Assembly (NCBI RefSeq): GCF_037392515.1
Contig: NC_090280.1
Span: 19,964,618 to 20,028,617, forward strand
Direction of reading: 5' to 3'
Origin: Haliotis asinina
Lineage: Eukaryota > Mollusca > Gastropoda > Lepetellida > Haliotidae
Length of the DNA: 64,000 nt
How positions within the stretch are numbered: the stretch's first letter is position 1; each line of letters starts with the position of its first letter. The notes under the pieces were generated by a model. The model did not search any database and had not been told where the DNA came from. It saw nothing but the letters and a program-made list of their open reading frames with translations. This document shows, one piece after another, positions 9,561 through 20,528 of this stretch. The position numbers and the translations under genes are program-made.

Positions 9561-11006
9561 TCCCAAAGTCTTTTCAGGTAAGATCGTACTCTTCCAAGAA
9601 CATGTCGTAAAAGATTGTAATCTTGTGAAATAGTTAGCAATAAAGCAAGAGTTTAGTTTCAACTGTGGAGCAATTTTCTGCATTCACATGTATCTTTCTG
9701 CAAATGTAATGAAATATAAAATCCTTGTAGAATTGCTTTGAACTGATGTAAATGGTCATAACGCCCTTAATATAAAAAGAAAGAAGTACAGTGTTCCCAG
9801 AAATTATGGAGAAAATCTTTGGGTCTTTTTCTAATGATGCTAAGATGGAAAAAGGGCTTTCACTACGCACTAAGCATACTAAATAAGGGAGACAACTCTT
9901 GAAGGCTTAGAAGGCAGCTCATTACGTCAAGAGTTATATCCCTTGTCTGAGCAGACGGCTTCCTGTGTTGACATGGCAGAATTTACAGCAAGAGAGAAAA
10001 GAAACCTCATTCTAGATGATTGTGAAAGGGGTGAGGCTGATGCTAAAGTGTTAGCTTGTAGACATGGTATTCCTCTGTCTACAGTATACAGAACTTTGAA
10101 GAATATTCAAACAGGAACCGGGATAGAGCACAAAGCAGGGGCAGGTCGGCCTAGGAAATTCAGTCTTGTGGATCGCCGAAGACTTGGGCAGATTGTGAGT
10201 AGGGGCAAATTGAAAAGTGTTGAGAACATCAGAAATGAAATGATTAGCAGAGGAAGTCCTCAGGTATGCAATGAAACAGTTAGGCAGGAATTACAGAGAC
10301 TTAATTGGGTGAAAAAACGTGGCATTCCCTCGCCGTTGATGAAATATGCACAAAAGGTAAAACGTTTAAACTGGTGTCGGGCTCATGAAAATCAAGATTG
10401 GGATAATGTTTTCTTTTCGGATGAAAGTTCTGTTTGGCTTTTCCCTAATTGTGTGAAAATTTGGACCAAAGATACTGTCAAACCTATCTACCAGCGACCA
10501 AAACATAGCCCGAAGTTTCACATGTGGGGTGGCATATCGGCTCGCGGAGTGACGCCATTGTGTGTTTTCACGGGAAACTTGACAAAAGAAAGATACGTTG
10601 ACATTCTAAATGGTCACCTTCTTCCGACAGCACAAACATTGTATGAAGATGATTGGATTTTCCAGAATGATAGTGACCCAAAACACACTGCGCGCTACAC
10701 AAAACAGTGGTTGTCGGGCGAAAATGTTCAAGTTTTAGACGCCCTAACTTCACCTAGACGGGAGGTTGAATAGGCCCAATTCAATCAATCGGCTGGTCAC
10801 GCCAAGCCCTGTGCATGGTGAATACTTTTGCACGTAGTACTTTGATTATATGATCTTGGCTTTTTTGGCTTTCAATGTACAATTTTTTGTGTACTAATTT
10901 GGCTAGAGTCCCATGCCAGAAGGCGGTGGCTCATGGACCAATCTGGCAATATTAACCTCTGAATTCTGTGTTTCCTCAGAAATGTGTCGAGGGCGAACCA
11001 GCCTGG

Positions 11007-11008
<2 letters not shown>

Positions 11009-11039
<31 letters not shown>

Positions 11040-14000
11040 TATCCATTCAACTCAGTAGACAGATACACAAATAAATGATGCAACAGCACAAGTACATAAT
11101 AAGACAAAAGTTCATATGGATAAAAGTTATACATACTGGATATATGGCAGCAGTGGTGACCATTTTCTGTCAAATGGTAACATTTTATTATTCTTAGTAG
11201 CAATAAACTTTTCAGTTTTGAAAATATCACCCAGTATTTTTAGAAATGCATCCAGTGATAACTTGGTGTTTTTAATACTTGATACATGAATGTATTTTTT
11301 ACCAGCAAGAAGTATATGGTTCATTAAGTCAGTATTATTTCCACCAATTAAGACTGTATATTTTGTCAGGGTAAATGTTTCTGTTGTCTTATTGTCAATA
11401 TATTCTTTCAGTTTCAACCAGAATGTTTTCACACATTCACATTCCCAATAAATATGTATCAAATTTTCAGACACTAAGTTACAAAAAGAGCAAAGTTCAT
11501 CATCAACTAATTTCATTTTCAGTAATTCTTTTTTTGTGTATATAATATTATGAATAAATTTAAATTGAAAGTCAATCAATTTAGTATCTTTTGTGCATCT
11601 TCTATAATCTTTAAAAATATATTCCCATGGGATTACAGTGTCAAAGAGTTGTTGCCATTTTTCACATGTAGAAGGGAAAGTTTCAGTACTTATAAGCTTA
11701 TCATAGAAATATCTTGACCTCTTTGGTGCTGAAAGTAAACATATCAGTGGTGTGCTGAGATAGTGATTATGAACAATCAATAGATTATTTCTAATAGTAT
11801 CTTTCCATTTTCTTGGTATATTTGAAAGAACCTGGTAGTAATCAAGAACTGTGCCTTTGATTTTGTAAGTTTTCTTAAGTTCATTAAATGACAAAATACC
11901 TTGATCATTACACAAGTCTCTTATAGAGTGAATACCCTTAAAATACCAATGTCTTATAATAAAATTACTATTTTGGAATTGATGGTTGAACCAAAGGGGT
12001 TCAGATAAGATTTGATTAATATCTGTAAAATCAGTTTTATGTGTTCTATAAAATATTCCCCATGCTGCCAACACATCTTTCCAATAGGGATTAATTATTT
12101 TCACATAATTTTCAATGTTGGCTCCAAGCAGAAATATATCCTTGAATGGAAAGGTACTAGGGCTAGTGTTTTTATTTTGGAGATATTTATTTAATACTGA
12201 CAGTTTTAATGAGTTAATGAATACCTCTATATTAACCATTCTTAGTCCCCCTTCTTCATATTTTCTAATAAGTGTTGTTCGCTTTATCTTATCGCGCTTA
12301 TCATTCCAGATGAATTTATAAAATATATTGTTTAATTTATCAATGAATTCCTTTGGAGGATTTGGGAGTGAAGTGAATATATGCACTAATGATGAGAGTG
12401 CTAAAGTTTTAATAACCGTTATTTTCCCTATTAATGTCAAATTTCTTTTTCTCCAATTCCCAAGAGTTCTATTAATAATTTCTAGTCTTTTTCTTGTATT
12501 AATTACCCAAAGGTTATTCAACTTAGGATTAAGCTTTATTCCTAGTACATCAAAATCCCCACTGTGCCAATCAAGCTTAAGATCCTGACATAACATCATG
12601 TTACTACCTGCCATTGAGCCTATCCATATTGCTTTAGTCTTCTCTACGTTTATTTTTAAACCAGACATTTTGTAGAAATTATTTAGGGTGTCAATTGCTA
12701 TGCTTAAGCTTTCTTCACATCCATCAAGAAATAATTCAGTATCATCTGCATATTGTCCAATTTTATGTTCAGTATTATTCAACGTCATTCCTTTTATTGC
12801 ACTGTTGTTATGGATCATTGTTCCTAAAATTTCTGCCACTAAAAGGAATATGTAGGGAGAGACCGGGTCGCCTTGTCTACAGCCCCTTTCATTGTGAAAA
12901 AACTGAGATAGATGACCATTTTGTATAACACAAGATGTAGGATCATTGATTAATATTTTGATCCATTTTTCCATATTAGGTCCAAAGCCAAATTTTCCTA
13001 TTGTTAGAATTATAAATTCTTTAGAGACAGTGTCGAAAGCTTTTTCAAAGTCAATAAGTAACAACAGTCCCTTTTTACCCTGTAATTTTGCTTCAAACAT
13101 AATATCATATACCAGTCTAATGTTCTCACTAATACATCTTCCAGGGATAAAACCTGTCTGAGTTTCATGAATTAGTGTATTCAAAGTTTTTTTAATTCTA
13201 TTGGCTATACATGTACTGAGTATTTTATACACAGAATTTAGAAGGGAAATTGGGCGCCAGTTTTTTAACAACTGTCTATTTTTGTTAGCTTTTGGAATGC
13301 ATGTGATGACGCCTCTTTTGATTGTTGGACTTAACATATTTTGCCTGAATGTTTCTGATATATATCTACAAACCCAAATATGGAGATCTTTCCAGAAAAA
13401 TTTAAAGAATTCTATTGGGAAACCATCTATTCCTGGGCTTTTGTTATTTTTCATTGATTTAACAGCTTGTGTTATCTCATCTATTGTAATGTCACCCTCA
13501 AGAGTTTCAGCTTCAACAGTTGTTAGTTTTGGTGTAATAATATCATTGAATATCTCAATATATTTACTTGCTATTGTACCACCTGATGCATATAGATTTT
13601 CATAAAATTTTCTCTGCTCATATAGAATAGCCTTACCATCTGATATTACTTCTCCTTTATCATTAATGACACTATTCATAAGCTTACTGGCATAATTTCT
13701 GTTTTCGAGATGACAGAAATATTTGGTTGTTTTTTCTCCTTCCTCGTACCACTGAATTCTATTTCTTATTTGTATACCTCTTATTTCAGCTTCTTTTAAT
13801 TTTTCAAATTCTAGTTTACATTTGGATAGTTCAGCAAGTTTAGTTTCACACACTGTTTGGAAATTTTCTCTGATTTCTTCTTCCATTGCAGAGATTGTTT
13901 TTTCTAAATTTTTCATTTTTTCAGTCTTGATTTTTTTTAGGTAGGAAGAGAATGATATTGTTTTCCCCCTCACTTTCATCAAAAATGTTTCTAAAAACAA

Positions 14001-14191
14001 TGTGTCACTTATTTTAAGTTGTAATTTTGAGTCCTCAGTATGACCTAGTTCATCCTCAGTGCAGTTACAGTATCCTAATTTTGTTTCAAGAAGCATGTCC
14101 TTGACCATATTTACATAGTCTTGATTATATAGTAATGATGTATTTAATTTCCAGTATCCACCACCCCGTTCCTTATGAAGTTCACTGGAAA
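11009..14191 (-). mobile_element. 5'-truncated L1/Tx1-like LINE inside Nimb A
   Basis: On the minus strand the element ends in a 29-base poly(A), seen as T at 11009-11037. It is flanked by the target duplication AGCCTGGCATTT (11000-11011 and 14192-14203). The uninterrupted target can be read in Nimb C near 31738-31752. The body lacks the endonuclease and starts in the linker before the reverse transcriptase, as in 5'-truncated L1 insertions. It is the innermost of three nested insertions and therefore the youngest of them. Confidence 0.9.
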
Positions 14192-14201
14192 AGCCTGGCA
14201 T
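11127..14201 (-). CDS. L1/Tx1-like reverse transcriptase (endonuclease missing)
   Basis: The frame stays open for 1024 codons. The first few codons (M-P-G) come from the target site itself. The element's own sequence begins near G-G-G-Y-W-K-L-N-T-S-L-L, the L1 linker. A coiled-coil-like stretch follows (residues about 75-140), then R-I-Q-W-Y-E-E-G-E-K. The reverse transcriptase carries N-K-S-P-G-I-D-G-F-P, the motifs L-L-I-D-F-E-K-A-F-D and Q-G-D-P-V-S-P-Y, and the catalytic Y-A-D-D. The C-terminal domain has the L1-type G-G-L-R-M-V and a cysteine/histidine motif (C-S-F-C...H-I-Y-W-E-C). No stop occurs in more than 3 kb, which suggests a recent insertion. Without an endonuclease domain it cannot be an autonomous element. 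Confidence 0.85.
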   Translation of the reverse strand: MPGFSSELHKERGGGYWKLNTSLLYNQDYVNMVKDMLLETKLGYCNCTEDELGHTEDSKLQLKISDTLFLETFLMKVRGKTISFSSYLKKIKTEKMKNLEKTISAMEEEIRENFQTVCETKLAELSKCKLEFEKLKEAEIRGIQIRNRIQWYEEGEKTTKYFCHLENRNYASKLMNSVINDKGEVISDGKAILYEQRKFYENLYASGGTIASKYIEIFNDIITPKLTTVEAETLEGDITIDEITQAVKSMKNNKSPGIDGFPIEFFKFFWKDLHIWVCRYISETFRQNMLSPTIKRGVITCIPKANKNRQLLKNWRPISLLNSVYKILSTCIANRIKKTLNTLIHETQTGFIPGRCISENIRLVYDIMFEAKLQGKKGLLLLIDFEKAFDTVSKEFIILTIGKFGFGPNMEKWIKILINDPTSCVIQNGHLSQFFHNERGCRQGDPVSPYIFLLVAEILGTMIHNNSAIKGMTLNNTEHKIGQYADDTELFLDGCEESLSIAIDTLNNFYKMSGLKINVEKTKAIWIGSMAGSNMMLCQDLKLDWHSGDFDVLGIKLNPKLNNLWVINTRKRLEIINRTLGNWRKRNLTLIGKITVIKTLALSSLVHIFTSLPNPPKEFIDKLNNIFYKFIWNDKRDKIKRTTLIRKYEEGGLRMVNIEVFINSLKLSVLNKYLQNKNTSPSTFPFKDIFLLGANIENYVKIINPYWKDVLAAWGIFYRTHKTDFTDINQILSEPLWFNHQFQNSNFIIRHWYFKGIHSIRDLCNDQGILSFNELKKTYKIKGTVLDYYQVLSNIPRKWKDTIRNNLLIVHNHYLSTPLICLLSAPKRSRYFYDKLISTETFPSTCEKWQQLFDTVIPWEYIFKDYRRCTKDTKLIDFQFKFIHNIIYTKKELLKMKLVDDELCSFCNLVSENLIHIYWECECVKTFWLKLKEYIDNKTTETFTLTKYTVLIGGNNTDLMNHILLAGKKYIHVSSIKNTKLSLDAFLKILGDIFKTEKFIATKNNKMLPFDRKWSPLLPYIQYV

Positions 14202-14358
14202 TTGATCTGTTTGATTTAACAGCTTTTCAAGTTTTTATTGGCTGGAGTATAACATCCCTGTAGCCCTGGTGGAACAGACTGGTTTCCGCTGCAACACCGT
14301 CCTCGTTGACACTCCATGGTGGGTGGGGAGCAGGGTTGTCGAACACTTTTCCTACATA

Positions 14359-15370
14359 ATGGCTACCTCCATTCCTTCTGGTTCATCGATGAATAAACGC
14401 CGGTATGTTGAATCTTCGTCATCTGATGAAGGCTCATCTGACTTAGTTGACCTCGTGGCCGAGATTTATTGTCATCTCATCTGCTGATGAAAACCCTCTC
14501 ATGCTGAACCCCTTTGCTATTTCCAAGGGCATTCACGGTGTCTGTGGAGAAGTTAAGGATGTAACGCGACTTCGAAATGGCTCTCTGTTGGTGGAATGTG
14601 CGCGTAAGCAACAATCAGACAATCTGTTGAAATTAAAACAGTTTGTGAATACTCCCGTTGTTGCCTCTGTACACAGAACTCTGAATTCCTGTAGAGGCAT
14701 TGTCAGAGATAGGGCTCATTGTCTTTCTGACATGACTGAGGAGGACATTGTTACTGAGCTTCACAATCACGCTGTAAAGCAATTTTCAAAAAAGAAAGAC
14801 GATGGCACAACAATCAAGCTCAATACGTATGTGTTCACGTTTTCACATTCCGTCCTTCCAAAATCTGTAAAAGCTGGATATTTCAACATTGGGGTGGAGG
14901 TGTATGTTCCGTCTCCTCTCCGATGTTTCAAATGTCAAAAATTTGGTCATGGGGCCACGTTCTGCCGCAACAGCTCGGTATGTTCCCGTTGTGGTAGTGC
15001 ACACGAACTTTCTGAGTGTGCTAACTGTGATGGAGACCACTTAGCCTCATCTAAATCCTGTCCTTTTTATGAACGCGAGACAAAAATTCAACATATCAAA
15101 CACACTAACAATATCTCGTATTCTTCTGCAAGAAAGTTGGTACCCCTTTCTACCACTTCATCAAATTTATACTCAAATGCAGTCTCTTCTCGAGCTCTTA
15201 TTTCCAGACCTCCTATGACATCAAAATCATGTCAAACATCCTTATCTTGGGTCAATCAACAAGTCATAATCAGTGACAATATTCAGACTTCTCAGGTTCT
15301 GATTGATGTATCTACATCAACTTCTCAGACAGAGGCTGTAGCATCACTGCCGTCGGTAGATTTATCTTAG
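14359..15370 (+). pseudogene. Nimb A ORF1 (gag-like, zinc knuckle), damaged
   Basis: Same gene as the open ORF1 of copy C (31908-32996). Relative to copy C it has a one-base insertion near 14448 that shifts the frame, a short deletion near 14770 and an 18-bp deletion near 15020 that removes part of a knuckle. It also has an early TAG at 15368-15370. The knuckle C-F-K-C-Q-K-F-G-H-G-A-T-F-C is still readable. The product would bind the element RNA as a nucleic-acid chaperone. Confidence 0.85.
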
Positions 15371-15611
15371 CAGCACAATGTATCGCAGAGGAGAAATCAC
15401 AGAGTCAGAGTAAATCTTAAAAAAATGGCAAAAAGGAAAAGAAACAATCCAAAAGGACCAGAACCATCCAGCATTTGGAGGTGCCTTCCTCAGAGTCTTC
15501 CCCTATCACGGTTCACAACCAATTTGAACCTTTAGAGATGGAGGTCAATCCGTCACTCCCAGTTAGTGGAGCTAGACCCCACTCCAAATCACGAACTCCA
15601 ATTGAACCTCC

Positions 15612-18600
15612 ATGAGCCGCTCAACTAACATCATCCAGTAGAATTGTAGAGGACTAAGGAACAATTTTTGTTTTACAGTTACTGATACAGGACTTCAAAC
15701 CATCGGCATTTTGCTTGCAAGAAACCTATTGTAGAGACACTGACCTTATGGATATAAGGCAATATGATTCTTATAATTATTTTTCTCCTCCAGGACCTAG
15801 AGCTACAGGGGGTTCTTCAATTTTGGTGAGGCAGGGTGTTATACATAGCCCTGTCCCCCTGAATACACTACTTCAAGCTGTTGCTGTCAGGCTGACTTTG
15901 AATATTGTTTTCACTTTGTGCTCAATTTATGTATCACCGTCTTTTACTCTACAACAAACAGATATTCAGGCTCTTTATGACCAGCTCCCTAAGCCATGTA
16001 TCATTATGGGTGACTTTAACGGCCATAATCCACTTTGGGGTAGTTCTGATACAAACAGAAATGGGAGGATATTAGAAGATTTTCTTTCAAACAATGAACT
16101 ATGTCTATTCAACAATAATTCGAAAACGTACTTACATCCTGGTACAGGTACATATTCTTCTCTTGCTTTGTCACTCACTGATGCAGATCTCTTAAATGAA
16201 TTCGAATGGTCAGTTCACAATGATCTGTGTGGCAGTGATCATTTTCCGACCATTCTTCAGGCAATAGCTCCAGGTGATATCCCTCCATCCTCAAGATGGA
16301 ACTTCAGTAAAGCTAACTGGCCTTTGTTCAAACTACTTTGCAAGGACAAATTAATTCCTGATCGTTTTATTGATGATCCTGATTCAGTCCAATTATTCTC
16401 TGATGAGCTCAACAAAATAGCTGATGAATGTATTCCTAGGTACTCTATAAATCCACACATACGTAAACCATTGTTTACTAATGAATGCAAACAAGCTAGG
16501 AAAGCACGGAAAAAAGCTGAACATTATTTCCGCTGCCACCCAATGGTGCATAATTTAATTAAATAAACATAAAGTGTTAAATGCTAAAGCAAGGCGCACA
16601 TTTAAGCAAAACAAACGCCAGTCTTGGCAAAAATATGTTTCGAAAATAAATTCCCGAACGCCGATGTCCAAGGTATGGAACATGATCCAGAGAATAAAAG
16701 GTAAAGGTACCAAATCAACCATACATCATCTCAAAACTGGGGATCAGTTGTTAACAGATAATTCTGATATTGCAAACAAACTGGGAGAAACTCTTGCCCA
16801 ACACTCTTCCTCGTCTAATTATGTTCCCAAATTTCAAAAATATCAAAAACAGCAGGAAAAGAACAAAATCAATTTTCATTCAGATAATGGAGAAGATTAT
16901 AATGAAATATTTTCTATTCATGAGCTTCATACTGCTCTTGAACAATCTCACGATACTGCTACAGGAGCTGATAACATTCATTAGCAACTCTTGAAACACT
17001 TACCTGAATCCTGTTTAGAGACACTGTTGAATATTTTTGATGATATTTGGACATCTCGTAAATTTCCTCCATCCTGGCGTAAAGCCATTATTGTACCCAT
17101 ACCTAAGACGAAAGGGAAATATTTACAAACAGAGAAAGATAAACCTGGCCGTGACCATACAGATCCCTCTAATTATAGGCATATTTCCTTGACTAGCTGC
17201 GTTTGCAAAACCATGGAACGTATGGTCAATAACCGACTAACTTGGTACTTAGAATCTAATAATTTAATCACAAATATACAATGTGGTTTTCGTAAAAATC
17301 GCAGTACAATAAATCATTTAATTCGATTGGAATCATTTGTTAAGAACGCCATCATTAACAAGCAGCATGCAGTGTCAATCTTTTTTGATAAAAGCTTATG
17401 ATACGACATGGAAGCATGGCATTTTAAAAGATTTACATGATTTTGGTTTACGGGGTCGTTTGCCTCAGTTTATATCCGAGTTTTTAACTGACAGACAATT
17501 TCAGGTAAGCGTGGGTTCTACCCTGTCTGATCATTATACTCAGGACCAGGGCGTCCCAGAAGGCAGTATTTTGTCTGTCACACTCTTTAGTATTAAAATT
17601 AACAGTCTATCAAAGGTTTTAAATGATTCGATTGATGGATCACTCTTTGTTGATGATTTTAATATTTCTTGTCGTGGAAAAGATATGCATACTATTGAAC
17701 GACAACTACAGTTATGTTTAAATAAAATAGATAAATGGTGTCTCGAAAACGGCTTTAAATTTTCTAAATCCAAAACTAATTGTATACATTTCTGCCGCAT
17801 ATACAAACCACATAGAGACCCTGAAATATTTTTAAATGACACTCCCATCAAAGTTGTAAAGGAGGCAAAGTTCTTGGGTATACTTTTTGACTCCCATTTA
17901 ACTTTTCTTCCACACATTAAATACCCAAAAAATAAATGCTTGAAGGCACAAGATCTATTAAAAGTTGTTTCCAGTTCCAAGTGGGGAGGGGATCAGTCTA
18001 CCCTCCTACACCTGTATCGATCACTGGTTCGCTCGAAAATTGATTACGGCTCCATTGTGTATGGTGGAGCCTGCAAAAGCAACCTAAAAATATTAGATTC
18101 GGTCCATCATCAAGGTCTAAGACTCTGTCTTGGCTCCTTTCGAACTTCAACTGTTGACAGCCTGTATGTCGAGGCTGATGAACCATCTCTTGAACAGCGA
18201 CGTATAAAATTATCTTTACAGTATATAACAAAACAGCATTCGAATAAATCAAATCCTGCATATAACTGTGTTTTCAATCCTCTGTATGAAGATTTATACA
18301 ATAAGAAATCTTCTCTTGTTCCGCCTCTTAGTTTAAGAATGAAACCACTTATTACTGCCACCGGCATTGAGCTGGATAATATAGCTCCTTCCTGTCTTCT
18401 TTCTTCTCCTCCTTGGCAGTTGGTTAGGCCACAGGTTGACCTAACATTAACTACATTTAAAAAATCAGAAACTAATAAATTACAATACAAACAAGAATAT
18501 AATCAATTAAAACATAAATATAGCAGTTATAAATCCTCATTTACAGATGGGTCCAAGGACGGTGGTGCAGTAGCTGGTGCCACTGTCATTGGATCCAGAA

Positions 18601-19334
18601 CAATATCTTCTAGATTGCCCGACAACAGCTCTATTTTCACAGCTGAAGCTAACGCCATATTAACGGCTCTCAAATATATTCAAGGACATCCAAAACATAA
18701 CCAGTATATAATCTATTCGGACTCTCTTTCTTACCTTCAGGCTATTAAAAACACTGCTTGCAAACATCCATTTTTAATTGAAATTATTGAATTGCATAAT
18801 GAACTTGCTACTGGCCAATACGACATCGTCTTTTGTTGGTTACCCAGTCACGTTGGCATTTCTGGTAACACGATGGCTGATCTTGCTGCCAAGGCAGCAC
18901 TCAACAAATCTGTGACACCACTTCTAATTCCTTACACTGATTATAAAGCTACCATTAGATCGCATATCCGTGATCTGATGCAGAAGAAGTGGGACACCCA
19001 AGTGGGCATAAATAAATTACATGCAATAAAACCTTCTGTTGGTTATACCTACTTGGGTTGTCAGTCCAGATTTGAAGAGGTCATCATGCGGCGATGTCGT
19101 ATTGGCCACACGAGATATACTCATGAATACCTATTGAAAGGTGAGGATCCTCCGTTCTGCATCCCTTGTGATGAAATAATCACGGTCAAGCATGTCTTGC
19201 TTGACTGTGTCGAATATTCCATCACAAGGGATACCTATTTCAAATCACGAACAATGAAGGATCTTTTTGATAATATAAGTTCTCATTTAATCATTCAATT
19301 TTTACAAGAATTAGATTTGTTAAATGACTTGTAA
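15612..19334 (+). pseudogene. Nimb A ORF2 (endonuclease-RT-RNase H), damaged
   Basis: Endonuclease motifs G-D-F-N-G-H and S-D-H-F-P are visible. RT has S-L-F-V-D-D, RNase H has T-D-G-S-K-D-G-G, T-A-E-A-N-A, Y-S-D-S and S-H-V-G-I-S-G-N, and the C-terminus has C-R-I-G-H-T...C-I-P-C. From 17337 to the natural stop at 19334 the frame is open. Disabling changes include a TAG in the first conserved endonuclease motif (15642-15644), a frameshift near 16565 and a TAG at 16981-16983 (both shared with copy C), and a 5-bp deletion near 17390. A 12-residue insert (T-K-G-K-Y-L-Q-T-E-K-D-K) follows V-P-I-P-K at about 17113-17148. Confidence 0.85.
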
Positions 19335-20229
19335 ATAGATAAATATTTTAGTACTGGAAGTTTAAATTCGTAACTGTGCTTGTTAGTGGCTGTATCCTCG
19401 AGGGGGGTTAAAGTACTGTAAAATTATTGTCCTCCTGAGAGGGTACGTAAGTTCACAAACATTCAAAGTCAATTCAAACTGTCCATATTTTTAATCGTAG
19501 AATATGTGTCTTTTTAATATATGGCTAGATTTCCTAAATTGCTAACAACTGAAGGGCTGATGTAAATCCATCTAGGGTCCATGCAGGAAGCAAATGTACT
19601 GTAAGTCCCCATGGTCCCTAGTATGGTGATCTACCTTCAGATGTTGGTGATATATAGCCCGTATTTTATGTTGTATTGTCCAAATAGTGATATTAGTTTT
19701 AACTTTCTACACTAGTTTTAAATGATAACTGTGATATTCTAGTTATTTTACTGTCCTTTGACGACAGGTTTTTATAGTATATGCACATTTCATTTCAATA
19801 TCAAACATGTTCTCGTCACAATATCGCTGGAATACTGCCGATGTGACGTTAACTACGAACTCACTCGCTCACTCAAGTTTTAGACTGGCCCAGTTACAGC
19901 CCAGACCTAAACCCAATTGAGAATGTGTGGGGAGTCATGAGGAATAGAATAAACCAAAAGGGACTGAAAAATAGTGAAGATATGAAGGCCGAGGTGGTCC
20001 AATATTGGGATACCCTGTCACACGATTACCTACAAACTTTGATGGGTAGTGTGCCTAGGCGTATTCAGGCATGCATTGCTGAGCGAGGAGGTCTAACAAA
20101 GTACTAAAAAACTGAGACTGTAAAAGGATGATGTTTTAACATGTTTATGTAAGTAAAACGCCAGAAGTTAATAAAGGTAATGAGTTACATGACGCAACAT
20201 GATTCCCAATAATTTCTGGGAATACTATA

Positions 20230-20528
20230 TGTGTGTACCTGTGGTGCACAACATATAATTGTAGAAACACGCAACACATATACACACACATATAGTCCAT
20301 TCCTAGCAGGCGGGGGCAAATGACATGCTGTTGGTAACACCTAAAAAGACTAAAATGAAACCAGACCTAAATACTTGGAGACAGATTAGAACTATGTGCA
20401 AATGTCCCTTTCCCATGAACAAATGGTACAGTCAAAACAGACGAGTACTTTTAGATTAACCCTGACCTGACATGCGTTCTTCGGATAATAGATAGTACGA
20501 TCGTCCTGTATTTTACACTCCAGGAAGC
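20230..20528 (+). other. 5' flank of gene copy 2
   Basis: Homologous to the upstream flanks of copies 1 and 3 and of the exon-1 relic. Shared landmarks are a CA-rich tract, TTCCTAGCAGGCGGGGGCAA and ACATGCTGTTGGTAAC. It contains the conserved box at 20454. A TATA box could not be assigned. Confidence 0.6.
20454..20474 (+). promoter_or_regulatory. Conserved upstream box of copy 2
   Basis: GATTAACCCTGACCTGACAT is the copy 2 version of the box found 55-75 bp before the start codon in copies 1 and 3. The TGACCTG core is unchanged although the surrounding sequence has diverged. Confidence 0.3.

Larger units (their letters stand above)
10741..19872 (+). mobile_element. Nimb/I-group LINE copy A, carrying an inner L1-like insertion
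   Basis: It is bounded by a 13-bp target-site duplication TCAAGTTTTAGAC (10728-10740 and 19873-19885) inside the Tc1 transposase gene. It begins GCCCTAACTTCACC, about 200 bp inside the 5' end seen in copies C and G, so it is slightly 5'-truncated. It carries a gag-like ORF1 with CCHC knuckles, an ORF2 with endonuclease, reverse transcriptase, RNase H and a C-terminal CCHC-like motif, and a roughly 540-bp 3' UTR ending AACTCACTCGCTCACTC. An L1-like LINE interrupts its 5' UTR. It is very close to copy C and shares with it a 36-bp insert and two disabling changes. Confidence 0.9.
9973..20107 (+). pseudogene. Tc1-family transposase, interrupted by Nimb LINE A
   Basis: The N-terminal part (9973-10740) begins M-A-E-F-T-A-R-E and carries two helix-turn-helix segments (residues about 5-110: L-S-T-V-Y-R-T-L...; N-E-T-V-R-Q-E-L). 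It then has the first catalytic Asp in F-F-S-D-E-S-S and the second in N-D-S-D-P-K-H. The C-terminal part (from 19873, overlapping the duplicated target) continues directly with L-D-W-P-S-Y-S-P-D-L-N-P-I-E-N-V-W and ends at the TAA at 20105-20107. The second Asp and the Glu are 34 residues apart, which makes it a DD34E Tc1 transposase. Apart from the inserted LINE the reading frame is open, so the gene was probably intact when it was hit. A TTG at 9943 could extend the frame upstream, but the ATG at 9973 fits family starts better. Confidence 0.85.
9789..20227 (+). mobile_element. Tc1-type DNA transposon (DD34E), split by a LINE
   Basis: The left end CAGTGTTCCCAGAAATTATG follows a TA (9787-9788). 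The right end ...AATTTCTGGGAATACTA precedes a TA (20228-20229), and the two ends are inverted repeats of each other. Removing the 9.1-kb inserted LINE leaves about 1.3 kb, the normal Tc1/mariner size. The transposase gene lies inside in the same orientation. The element sits between the 3' flank of gene copy 1 and the 5' flank of gene copy 2. Confidence 0.88.
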
